This document shows positions 19,260 through 28,612 of a DNA stretch of 64,000 nucleotides, piece by piece (position 1 is the stretch's first letter; each line of letters opens with the position of its first letter). Source of the DNA: Chrysoperla carnea (taxonomy: Eukaryota > Arthropoda > Insecta > Neuroptera > Chrysopidae); the NCBI RefSeq assembly GCF_905475395.1, contig NC_058342.1:1374501-1438500 (forward strand). The letters are read 5' to 3'. The notes beneath the pieces were generated by a model. It saw only the letters and a program-made list of their open reading frames with translations. It did no database searches and was not told where the DNA came from. The translations under genes were made by a program, and so were the position numbers.

Positions 19260-20024
19260 ATGTCATATCAGAAGCAACAACACAAAGGAAGAGGTATTGT
19301 TAACACACTTATAAATAAATTACCGTTTGAGTTACACATACCAACTTATCGATATTGTGGACCTGGAAATAAGCTGACAGAACGATTAGCGCGTGGTGAT
19401 AAACCAAAAAACGCATTGGAGCAGGCTTGTATGGTACATGATATAGCATATTCAAAAAGTAAAGACTTAAAGGAGCGTCATCTAGCAGATAAACAATTAG
19501 CTGAAGCCGCTTGGAAACGTGTCAAAGCATCTGATTCAACAATTGGTGAAAAAGCATCCGCTTTATTCGTTACAGGCGCCATGAAGGCAAAAACTTCACT
19601 TGGTATGGGATTAAAAAAGAAAAAGACGAAAAAGACAAAGAAAACTATAAACTTTACAGCATCAGTGCGAAAGGCACGAAATGCATTGAAAAAATCACAA
19701 CCAACGGACTTAAAAGCAGCAGTAAAAATTGCAAAAGCAGCCGTGAGAGGTCAACGTATTAAAGCACCCACACGTGTAATACCAGTTCCAAAGTCTGGTG
19801 GTGTACTTCCATTAATTCCAATATTCGCAGAAGTCTCTGCTTTAGGTGATTTGGCTGGTGGAGCGTCGGGTATTGCTAAAGCCGTTACAAATTATAAAAG
19901 TGCTCGTGATCAACTTAATGAGAGTCAAAGACACAACAAAACAATGGAGGCTATAGCAATGGGTAAAGGCTTGTATTTAAGACCATACAACAAAGGCATG
20001 GGATTATATTTAGCAAAAAACTAA
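19260..20024 (+). CDS. Maverick PX minor capsid protein with PLA2-like domain, copy 1
   Basis: 254 residues from ATG 19260; the frame extends a few codons upstream but without ATG. The N-terminal third looks like the parvovirus VP1-type phospholipase A2 domain: calcium-loop YCGPG at residues 32-36 and catalytic pair HD at 60-61 in QACMVHDIAYS, then ADKQL. In parvoviruses this domain breaches the endosomal membrane. A Lys/Arg-rich DNA-binding-like stretch follows (KKKKTKKTKKT near 120), then a hydrophobic Gly/Ala-rich segment near 190-205 like adenovirus minor capsid proteins, and a GLYLRPYNKGMGLYLAKN tail. The stop at 20022 directly follows an A AAA AAC heptamer, and the protease lies in the -1 frame from there. 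Function is inferred from domains. Confidence 0.82.
   Translation: MSYQKQQHKGRGIVNTLINKLPFELHIPTYRYCGPGNKLTERLARGDKPKNALEQACMVHDIAYSKSKDLKERHLADKQLAEAAWKRVKASDSTIGEKASALFVTGAMKAKTSLGMGLKKKKTKKTKKTINFTASVRKARNALKKSQPTDLKAAVKIAKAAVRGQRIKAPTRVIPVPKSGGVLPLIPIFAEVSALGDLAGGASGIAKAVTNYKSARDQLNESQRHNKTMEAIAMGKGLYLRPYNKGMGLYLAKN
20015..20021 (+). promoter_or_regulatory. Candidate -1 ribosomal frameshift site between PX and protease (copy 1)
   Basis: The PX codons end GCA AAA AAC TAA, so A AAA AAC is in the correct zero-frame register for a -1 slip, the same heptamer used at retroviral gag-pro junctions. A -1 slip continues at 20021 into an open frame that is the protease. Downstream, CACGTAG (20037-20043) and CTACGTG (20063-20069) can pair as a 7-bp stem; its 15-nt spacing is longer than usual, so the exact stimulator is uncertain. 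Identical in Maverick 2 (54158-54164). Confidence 0.7.
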
Positions 20025-20383
20025 TTGAAACGCTACCACGTAGAGCACTTTACGATACGGAGCTACGTGTGTATGCTAAACAATTTAAAATTCCGTATTT
20101 TCGTGGTGTTTTTATGCGTGACACCCTACCCAATAGACCATATAAATATGATACAGGAATTATCAACCATGAAGTATCTAAAAATAGTGGCACACACTGG
20201 ACGGCATATAAAAAGTATAATCGAATTGTTATCTATTCTGATAGTTTTGGAAATTTGAGACCGCCAGCGGAAGTCCTTAAATATTTTAACGGATGTGACA
20301 TTCAATATAATTTTGATAGGCAACAACAGTTTTATACTCCGATTTGTGGACATCTATGTATACAATTTTTATTAAATAAATAA
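20021..20383 (+). CDS. Maverick adenain-like cysteine protease (PRO), copy 1
   Basis: 120 codons in the -1 frame after the PX slippery site. It resembles the adenovirus/polinton capsid-maturation protease (C5, Ulp1-like fold): YAKQFKIPYFRGVFMRD near residues 18-34, then catalytic His in GTHW (about 59), Asp in YSDSFG (about 74), an oxyanion Gln near 103 and the nucleophile Cys in CGHLC (about 113). No ATG precedes the conserved N-terminal block; the first in-frame ATG is 20114, inside it. Expression is therefore most simply by -1 frameshifting as a PX-PRO fusion, perhaps self-cleaved. A GTG at 20069 is in frame, but GTG is a poor eukaryotic start. No lesion. Confidence 0.82.
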   Translation, partial: LIETLPRRALYDTELRVYAKQFKIPYFRGVFMRDTLPNRPYKYDTGIINHEVSKNSGTHWTAYKKYNRIVIYSDSFGNLRPPAEVLKYFNGCDIQYNFDRQQQFYTPICGHLCIQFLLNK

Positions 20384-20420
20384 ACCAGCAAGTCTTGTAT
20401 TCACTTCATTCAAAATCAAG

Positions 20421-20855
20421 ATGTCATACATGCTTACTTTTACAGGGGATAGCTCTTTTTTAACAACAGACTATTCTCCACCAATTGAATTAGATAAAAA
20501 TGAAAATTATGAAATGGGTCTAGTAGATTTACAAGGGTACAATTCCATACCTAATATACACAGCCACAATAACATGTTTTATTACGATGATAAAGTCATA
20601 GAAATACCTCCAGGATCTTATGAAGTTGAAGATATTGAACGTTATTTAAAAGAAGCTGTAGGCGATGAGGTGACACTACAAATAAATGCTAATACAAATA
20701 CATTAAAATGTGAAATAAAGTGTACTGTGATAATAAACTGTGAACCATCAGATTCTGTTTGTCGCATGTTGGGATTTAATAAACGAAAACTAGATGCAAA
20801 TAAAAGACATGAAAGTGACAATACAGTTAATATTTTACCTGTAGAAACATTTTAT
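20421..20855 (+). pseudogene. Maverick penton (minor capsid) protein, N-terminal part, copy 1
   Basis: First 145 codons of the protein that is intact at 54564-55241. It matches the single-jelly-roll penton-type minor capsid protein of polintons (start MSYMLTFTG, then YSPPIELDKNENYEMGLVDLQGYNSIPNI). In place and size it should form capsid vertices. A 5.3-kb fold-back element splits the gene at 20856, and it resumes at 26162. Confidence 0.8.
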
Positions 20856-23800
20856 TAGTCTAGTAAAGAAGAGTCTGAAATCATGTTTTTCTCTGATACG
20901 GATGAAATTATATGGAAATTATCAGGAAAATGCATAAAAAACGATGGACAAAGTAAAAAAGTTCTCAAAGCCCGGGAAAGGGGTGAAAATTATGAAAAAC
21001 TATCCCGAAATACGAATTTTGGGTTATATTTTGAAAATATCAAAAAAAGTTTCAAATAAAAGTTGTAGAGCATTAAATTTTAGGCCTAACTCTTTCAGAC
21101 CAATTTTTCCTTAAAATGCACCCTTTCACCCCTAGAACGCTCAGAGTACTAAAAAAATGAAATTTCAGAAAAAAATATTATAGTAGTATAGTAACTCTAG
21201 GGCACTTCTAGACATGATAGAAACATGCGGTTTTTTGCATTCGACATAAAATCGCTTGAAATCTACAGGAAAAATCGAAAAACTTGTACTTTGTCATTGC
21301 AACCCCCTCCCACCCAAGCGGGAAAAATCACCCCAAAATAACAATTTTCTGTTCAATACATCCTAGAAAGATGACTTTTTCTCCCATCGACTCAAAATTA
21401 AGTCAAATTAACTGAATAAGTCGAAAAATATCATTGAAAACATCGCAGCCACCCGCAATAATGAAAAAACAACCCTCAAAATTGCCATTTTCAGTTTATA
21501 AATGCTAGAAACATGAGTTTTCCCCAATTGACCCAAAAAATGTCACATGCACTGCATTCTTCGAAAAATTTCCTTATCATCATCGTAAAATCGTCGTTAT
21601 CCCCCCGGAAAATCGTAAAAACAACCCCTAAAATTACGTTTTTCTTTTGTTTACATGCTCGAAAGATGGGATTTTCACTAATTACCCGAAATTAATTTCG
21701 CATTAATAGAAAACTTTGAAAAATTTCCTTACCCACATGGCAACACCCTCCCCCCCCCAATCATAAAACCTCCCGAAAATTTGAATTATAAGTTCCATTT
21801 ATGCTAGAAAGATAAGGTATTCACCAATAGACACGAAAAAAAGTAAAATTAACAGAATTCTTTTAAAATTTTCTCTATCCACATCGCAGACCCACGAAAA
21901 TTCGAAATAAACACCCCCTAAAATTTTTTTTTCCTTTTATACATGCTAGAAAGATATAATTTTCACTAATTGACCCGAAATAGTTTCGCATGAATAGAAT
22001 ACTTTGATAAATTTCATTACCCACATGGAAACAGCCGTCTCCCCCCCAAAATAATAAAACTCCAAAATTAGGATTTTAAGTTCCATACATGCTAGAAAGA
22101 AAGGATTTTCACCAATACACACAAAATAAAGTAAAATTATCAGAATTCTTTTAAAATTTTCTCTATCCACATCGCAACCCCCCGAAAATTCGAAATAAAC
22201 ACCCCCTAAAAATTTTTATTTTTTTTCGTTGTATATATGCTAGAAAGATCTAATTTCCACTAATTGACCCGAAATAATTACGCATGAATACTTTAGTAAA
22301 TTTAATAAATTTCTTTACCCACACCGCATCCTCCCGGAAAACCAGAAAACCCCCCGAAAATTTAGTGTTTTCAGTTCTATACGTGCTAGAAAGATAGGAT
22401 TTTCACCAATAGACACGAAATAGAGTGAAATTAACAGAATGCTTTCAAAATTTTCATTATCCACATCGAAACCCCCGGAAATTCGAAAAAAACCCTAAAA
22501 TTACGGGTTTTTTTGTTGTATACATGCTTGAAAGATATAATTTTCACTAATTGACCCGAAATAATTGTAATTCGCATGGATAGAATACTTTGATAAATTT
22601 CATTACCCACACAGCAATCTTCCGAAAAATCAGAAATTTCCCCCAAAATTAGTGTTTTAAGTTCTATACGTGCTAGAAAGACAGGATTTTCTCCAATAGA
22701 CCCGAAATAAAGTGAAAATTAAAGAATGCTTTAAAAATTTTCCTCAAACGCATCAAATCACCATAAAATTACGTTTTTTTGTTGTATACTTACATGCTGC
22801 GAAAATGGGATTTTCACTAATTGATCCAAAATAGTTTCGCATTAATAGATACTTTGGAAAATTTCATTACCCACATCGCAACCCCTCGAAAAATCAGACA
22901 CCCCCCGAGAATTAGGTTCTTAAGTTGTATACAATGCTAGAAAGATGGGATTTTCATCAATAGACCCAAAATAAAGTTAATTTAACAGAACACTTCCAAT
23001 AATTACATTAATTGCTAAGATATTTTATCTCGCTCACTTTTCTATGATAAACAAAAAAAATATGATTATACTCTCTTAGCTGCTACTTTTTACTAAGCTT
23101 TACAACTGAGCCTTTTTTGATGACTGTTGGTTTGAAGGATCTGAAGCAAAAAAAAATTAAATAAACCCATGATGGGGTTTCATGAAAGAGAATATAATTA
23201 TTAGTTAAGATTAACGGAGTTACGAGTTGAAAAGTGTGCTAGAGGGCCCAACCCATGCAGTTTTCCGGGATAATTGTACTTTTTAGAGCCATCCTGATAT
23301 TTAAACTGACAGGTCCAGAGGTTAAGATCAGAACTGAAAGGTATGTTTAGTGTTCAAAGTAAAGGCTTCATTTCTTTACTTTTCCAAAAGTTACCGTATG
23401 GATTTGAATTTCACATCTACAAAACAAAAAGTCCAAAAGGAAAGAGTTAAATACAATATCAAAGGTAATTTTAAACTTGAACGATATTTTATATAAACAT
23501 AATCAAATACAAATTTAACGCGTTAAGCGTCATTATGAAAATTTACAAAGTATAGAAATTTAACACATTAAGTGTTTACTGAATAACATAAATCAAGTAT
23601 TTAATAAATACACATATTCTAAAGTGTTTTACGAATAACGATTAATAAATTCTAAGTCATTTTAAACCTAGAAACCTTAAATAAACTTATATCAAAGGTT
23701 TAAACGGATGCATAATATATTGAAATTAAACATTTCAAACTATCTCCAAAAACCCAATAATTATAATAAATCGAAACATACCAGATAATTTAATAAAAAT

Positions 23801-26161
23801 ATCACTGTTAGCTCACATATTGTTTAAGTGTGCCACGTGCAAATAATTTAAAATTGTACATTGAATGTAGGATCCATTACTGTTTTTACATTGCGATCCT
23901 TGCTGTCCGAGAGCCCAAATCGAAGAGAGCTCCTAATCAATACTCAAACAAGTAGGTTAGTAAATTCCTCCGCGTAGCGATCACTGCGCATAAGAAAATA
24001 GATCCATTATTTTATGTAATATGTTGTGTTCGTAATTTATGTACTCTAACCGACATAAATTACGGAACAGATCTAACGGGCTGTTCAAGATTTGAAGGAT
24101 CTAATTCAAAAATATATTATTTCTATGCCATTTTTTTTTTTAAATAATTAAATAATTACATTTTGTTACGAGATATATATTAAATTAATTATTAAGTAGA
24201 GTCTTAAAGAAGAGACTCTTGAAAAAAAAGTATTTTACCACGTTTACCATACAGTTTTCACTGAGACGGAGCAAGCATGTCAAAAAGACATCTTACATAT
24301 TGACGGTACACACAGGTTTCTCACTTATTATAGTTCTGCGCATGGGTTAACCGTGAATATAAAAACTGCGCCATGCAAATTCCTTATATTTTGCAAGTGT
24401 GTTAAAGGGGAAATTTTGGGGGTGTTTTTCCCTTTTCGAGAGGTAAAGATGTATAATATGAAATTTTTGGATGTATTCTGTGAATTTAACATTAATTCAG
24501 ATCTATTGGGAAAATCCCATATTCACCAATTACATTGTATAGAACTCATAAAACCTAATTTTCGGGGGATTTTCCGATTTTCCGAGGGGTTGCGATGTGG
24601 CTAATGAAATTTTTTAAAGTATTCTATCAATACGAAACTATTTTTTATCAGTTAGTGAAAAATGTAAGTATACAACAAATAAACGTAATTTTATGGTGTG
24701 ATTTTTCGAATTTCCGGGGGGTTGTGATGTAGACAGTGAAAATTTTAAAAGAATTCTGTTAATATTACTTTATTTCGTGTGTATTGGTGAAAATCCTTTC
24801 TTTCTAGCATGTATGGAACTTAAAATCCTAATTTTGGAGTTTTATTATTTTGGGGGGGAGAGGGCTGTTTCCATGTGGGTAATGAAATTTATCAAAGTAT
24901 TCTATTCATGCGAAACTATTTCGGGTCAATTAGTGAAAATTATATCTTTCTAGCATGTATAAAAGGAAAAAAAAATTTTAGGGGGTGTTTATTTCGAATT
25001 TTCGTGGGTCTGCGATGTGGATAGAGAAAATTTTAAAAGAATTCTGTTAATTTTACTTTTTTTCGTGTCTATTGGTGAATACCTTATCTTTCTAGCATAA
25101 ATGGAACTTATAATTCAAATTTTCGGGAGGTTTTATGATTGGGGGGGAGGGTGTTGCCATGTGGGTTAGGAAATTTCCAAAGTTTTCTATTAATGCGAAA
25201 TTAATTCCGGGTAATTAGTGAAAATCCCATCTTTCGAGCATGTAAACAAAAGAAAAACGTAATTTTAGGGGTTGTTTTTGCGATTTTTCGGGGGGATAAC
25301 GACGATTTTACGATGATGATAAGGAAATTTTTCGAAGAATTCAGTGCATGTGACATTTTTTGGGTCAATTGGGGAAAAACTCATCTTTCTAGCATTTATA
25401 AACTGAAAATGGCAATTTTGAGGGTTGTTTTTTCATTATTGCGGGTGGCTGCGATGTTTTCAATGATATTTTTCGACGTATTCAGTTAATTTGACTTAAT
25501 TTTGAGTCGATGAGAGAAAAAGTCATCTTTCTAGGGTGTTTTGAACAGAAAATTGTTATTTTGGGGTGATTTTTCCCACTTGGGTGGGAGGGGGTTGCAA
25601 TGACAAAGTACAAGTTTTTCGATTTTTCCTGTAGATTTCAAGCGATTTTATGTCGAATGCAAAAAACCGCATGTTTCTATCATGTCTAGAAGTGCCCTAG
25701 AGCTACTATACTCTAGTCAGTCAGATTCACTTTTAAGAGAAGAGATGAAAAAAAAAATTTTTTTTCTCTACCATTGTTGTCTGTATTTTTTTTTAGAAAA
25801 AAAAAAAAAAAAAAACAATTAAAGAAGTCCAATTTTAATATTTTTTTTCTGAAATTTCATTTTTTTAGCTCTCTGAGCGTTCTAGGGGTGAAAGGGTGCA
25901 TTTTAAGGAAAAATTGGTCGGAAAGAGTTAGGCCTAAAATTTAATGCTCTACAACTTTTATTTGAAACTTTTTTGATATTTCCAAAATATAACCCAAAAT
26001 TCGTATTTCGGGATAGTTTTTCATAATTTTCACCCCTTTCCCGGGGGGTCGAGAACTTTTTTACTTTGTCCATCGTTTTCTATGCATTTTTCTGATAATT
26101 TTCATATCATTTCATCCGTATCAGAGAAAAACATGATTTCAGACTCTTCTTTACTGGACTA
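20856..26161. mobile_element. 5.3-kb fold-back element with tandem-repeat arms
   Basis: Inserted in the penton gene with TSD TTAT (20852-20855 and 26162-26165). The undisturbed gene in Maverick 2 shows the empty site. Termini read TAGTCTAGTAAAG on the left and the complement of TAGTCCAGTAAAG on the right. The two ends are inverted copies of each other over about 2.1 kb (left, to about 22995) and 1.8 kb (right, from about 24390). Inside the arms a unit of roughly 145 bp, centred on ATGCTAGAAAGAT, repeats about 12 times on the left and is mirrored on the right. The centre (about 23000-24390) is unique and non-coding. No transposase is seen, so it is non-autonomous. Confidence 0.82.
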
Positions 26162-26408
26162 TTATGTTCAATGTAATATTACAAATGGTTCGTATCATAA
26201 CAATGAAATCAGTCACACATTGTTTCATTTTTCACCAAATCTACCACCAGGCTATAAAATTGTGATACATCCTATGAATGTTATTTATTAACCAATCAAC
26301 TGTCAAACTATAAGCAACATTACGCTCATGTTAGTGGACCAAACTGGTAAATTAGTAAACTTTCGAGGTGAAAACTTTACAATTGGATTACACTTGAAAA
26401 AGATATAA
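26162..26408 (+). pseudogene. Maverick penton protein, C-terminal part, copy 1
   Basis: Resumes the penton frame (YVQCNITNGSYHNN) and ends GLHLKKI at TAA 26406-26408. A TTA to TAA change at about 26289-26291 adds a premature stop relative to Maverick 2. The natural stop overlaps the next ATG as TAATG. Confidence 0.8.
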
Positions 26409-26587
26409 TGAGTTTTGTATTTAATCATCATACACGTTATGCCGGAGGCAGTGTTTCTACAAACCGTCCGATAAAACAACCTCAATCGAGCAACAATAGA
26501 ATAAAAAATCACAAACAGTTATCATACGAAAATAGAAAATTTCTTCAATCAATTGGCTTAAAACTAAAACGGCCAATTGTTGGGTAA
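26408..26587 (+). CDS. 59-residue ORF overlapping the penton stop (copy 1)
   Basis: ATG 26408 shares its A with the penton stop (TAATG). The product is small and basic: Gly-rich start RYAGGSVST, Asn/Gln-rich middle, and a C-terminal FLQSIGLKLKRPIVG. It is preserved at full length in Maverick 2 (55241-55420) with only a few amino-acid changes, so it is probably a real gene. I recognise no family. A basic peptide between penton and major capsid genes could be a capsid cement or DNA-binding protein, but that is a guess. TAATG suggests termination-reinitiation. Confidence 0.6.
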   Translation: MSFVFNHHTRYAGGSVSTNRPIKQPQSSNNRIKNHKQLSYENRKFLQSIGLKLKRPIVG

Positions 26588-26665
26588 AATTTAGTTGTTG
26601 GTTTAAAATAAAGAAATCAGTTATACGAATAAAATTCAATTGTATTAAGAAGAAGAAGAAGAAGA

Positions 26666-27869
26666 ATGACAGAAATACTAGAAGTGACCAATGTACCTGA
26701 GTACGATAATGTTATTACAGGACTAGAGTATCACAACCACCAAGCTTATAATTCATCGAAATTTGAATTAAGCGATGAGAGTAGAATTTGCATTCAATCA
26801 CAAGACTTGTACACATTACCAAGTGAAAGTGTTTTAAATATCGAAGGTCAAGTGACTGATGATGATGCTACAAATGCAGCCAGCTTCATATCGAATGCTA
26901 TATCATTTATGTTTCATGAAATTCGTTATGAAAGTGGTGGTAAGGTAATTGATGTGATTAATAACGTAGGCATCGTTAGCACTATAAAAAACTATCTATC
27001 CCTAAACGAAAATCAAAGTAAAGCTTTAGAGATTGCTGGCTTTGGTGAAAATTTTAAAAAGGATGCTGCTGGTTACTTCAATGTTCGTATTCCATTGAAA
27101 ATGTATATGGGTTTTTTTGAAGATTATCCTAAAATTCTCGTAAACATGAAACATGAAACAAGAAATCGTTATTGTTCGTGCAAATGATGATATTAATTGT
27201 TTTACCTCAACTATCGCAACAAGCAAACTTGAAATTAAAATCAACAAATTAGAATGGTGTGTTCCATACGTTAAAGTGTCTGATAAAATGCGAGTCAAAT
27301 TATACAACTTAGTCAATCAAAATGATGATTTGAGGTTATGGTTTCGATCAATGGAATGTCTACTTATACCAGAACTACCATTAACTGATAGGCATGTGTG
27401 GAGTGTTAAAACTAGTGTAGAATGTCCTAACTACGCTGTTATCTGTTTCCAAACAAATCGTGACCGTAACATTTTAAAAGATTCCAGTCAGTTTGACCAT
27501 TGTAACTTAACAAATTTGAAAGTTTATTTAAATGGTGAAGCCTACCCATATGTGAATTTGAATCTAAATTACACAAACAATCAAACAGCGTTACTGTATG
27601 AAATGTATTGTAATTTTCAAAAATCGTACTATAGACGCTCTATAACAGAACCATTGCTAGATAAAGAAACGTTTATAAATAAATCACCTCTATTTGTCAT
27701 TGACTGTTCTAAGCACCCAGAGTCACTTTAATCTACAACAGTGGACTTGCGCGTTGAGTTTGAAGCTAGTGTTAATTTCCCAGCTAAAACGCGTGCGTAT
27801 TGTATAGTGTTCCATGATCGATTATTTAAATACAATCCACTTACGAATATTGTGAATAGAGTAGTTTAA
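26666..27869 (+). pseudogene. Maverick major capsid protein (double jelly-roll), copy 1, broken
   Basis: By position, size (about 400 codons) and family-like sequence this is the polinton major capsid protein, which would form capsid hexons. It starts MTEILEVTNVPEYDNVITG after a purine leader of five AAG repeats. A 7-bp duplication near 27147-27160 (absent from Maverick 2) shifts frame from 26666-27187 to 27153-27731. TAA at 27729-27731 then interrupts the second part, which continues in frame to the natural TAA at 27867-27869 (FPAKTRAYCIVFHDRL near the end). Only one base separates this stop from the next ATG. Confidence 0.8.
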
Positions 27870-27870
27870 A

Positions 27871-28362
27871 ATGGCGTACATAGTGGACGTACAGGGCTGC
27901 AAAGTAAACAATGAATTCATCGTTAAAGAACTTAGTTTTGTGGATACAAATGGTAACCACTTTGGACATTATGTATTCAAACCGCCATTTCCATTTAACA
28001 CATTAAGTGATTCGGATAAGAAACAAGCAATTTGGCTCTCAAATAATTACCATGGCTTATACTGAAATCAAGGAGCCACCGATTATGGCGAGTTATCAAC
28101 CATTTTAACACACATTGCTAATCATAATGTTATATACTGCAAAGGTGAAGAAAAGAAAATTTGGATAAAAAAATTAATTCGAAATTCAACAAGGGCAGTC
28201 CACATTGAAAATTTGGATGGTGGAAAACCGCTCCATAAGAATGACAGTGTATCAAAAGCTCTATGCATCATCTATAAACATAAACATTGTACCACAAATA
28301 TTATTATGTATTTATTACATTATTTTTTTAATAGATCTTTATACGGAGGTGCTTGTTGTTGA
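27871..28362 (+). pseudogene. Conserved Maverick ORF after major capsid (one TGA)
   Basis: 163 codons, ATG one base after the major capsid stop. It begins MAYIVDVQGCKVNNEF, contains GHYVFKPPFPF and KQAIWLSNNYHGL, and is interrupted by TGA at 28063-28065. It then continues in frame (VIYCKGEEKKIWI) to TGA 28360-28362. I associate this sequence type with insect Mavericks but know no tested function. The DxQG...KE start loosely resembles the first acidic motif of RNase-H-fold exonucleases, a weak hint only. Absent from Maverick 2. Confidence 0.6.
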
Positions 28363-28612
28363 TTATTATAACAATAAATAATATTAAAAAATAAAATGAT
28401 CGTCTTTATTTATATTTTGTATTTTGTTTTAATCTAAAATTGTAATTTTTTTAAAATAAAATTTTTTTTATCTAGTCTGTAGTACAAGTTGATTTATTAT
28501 TATTCCTTATAAAGAGCATATTATCTAGGTTGATTGATGATGCTTGTTAGGTTATTAAGCGCTGTTTATCAACTGTATAGGTCATTTAATTTGTGATCTT
28601 TTATGTGATAAA

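Noticed and set aside
20025-20258. 77-codon frame beginning TTG directly after PX
   Set aside because: Out of frame with the protease motifs and lacks ATG; the -1 frame carries the conserved residues.
21000-26100. Regularly spaced repeats as a CRISPR array
   Set aside because: Units are diverged, about 145 bp, mirrored in inverted arms and lie in a eukaryotic transposon; nothing resembles repeat-spacer structure.
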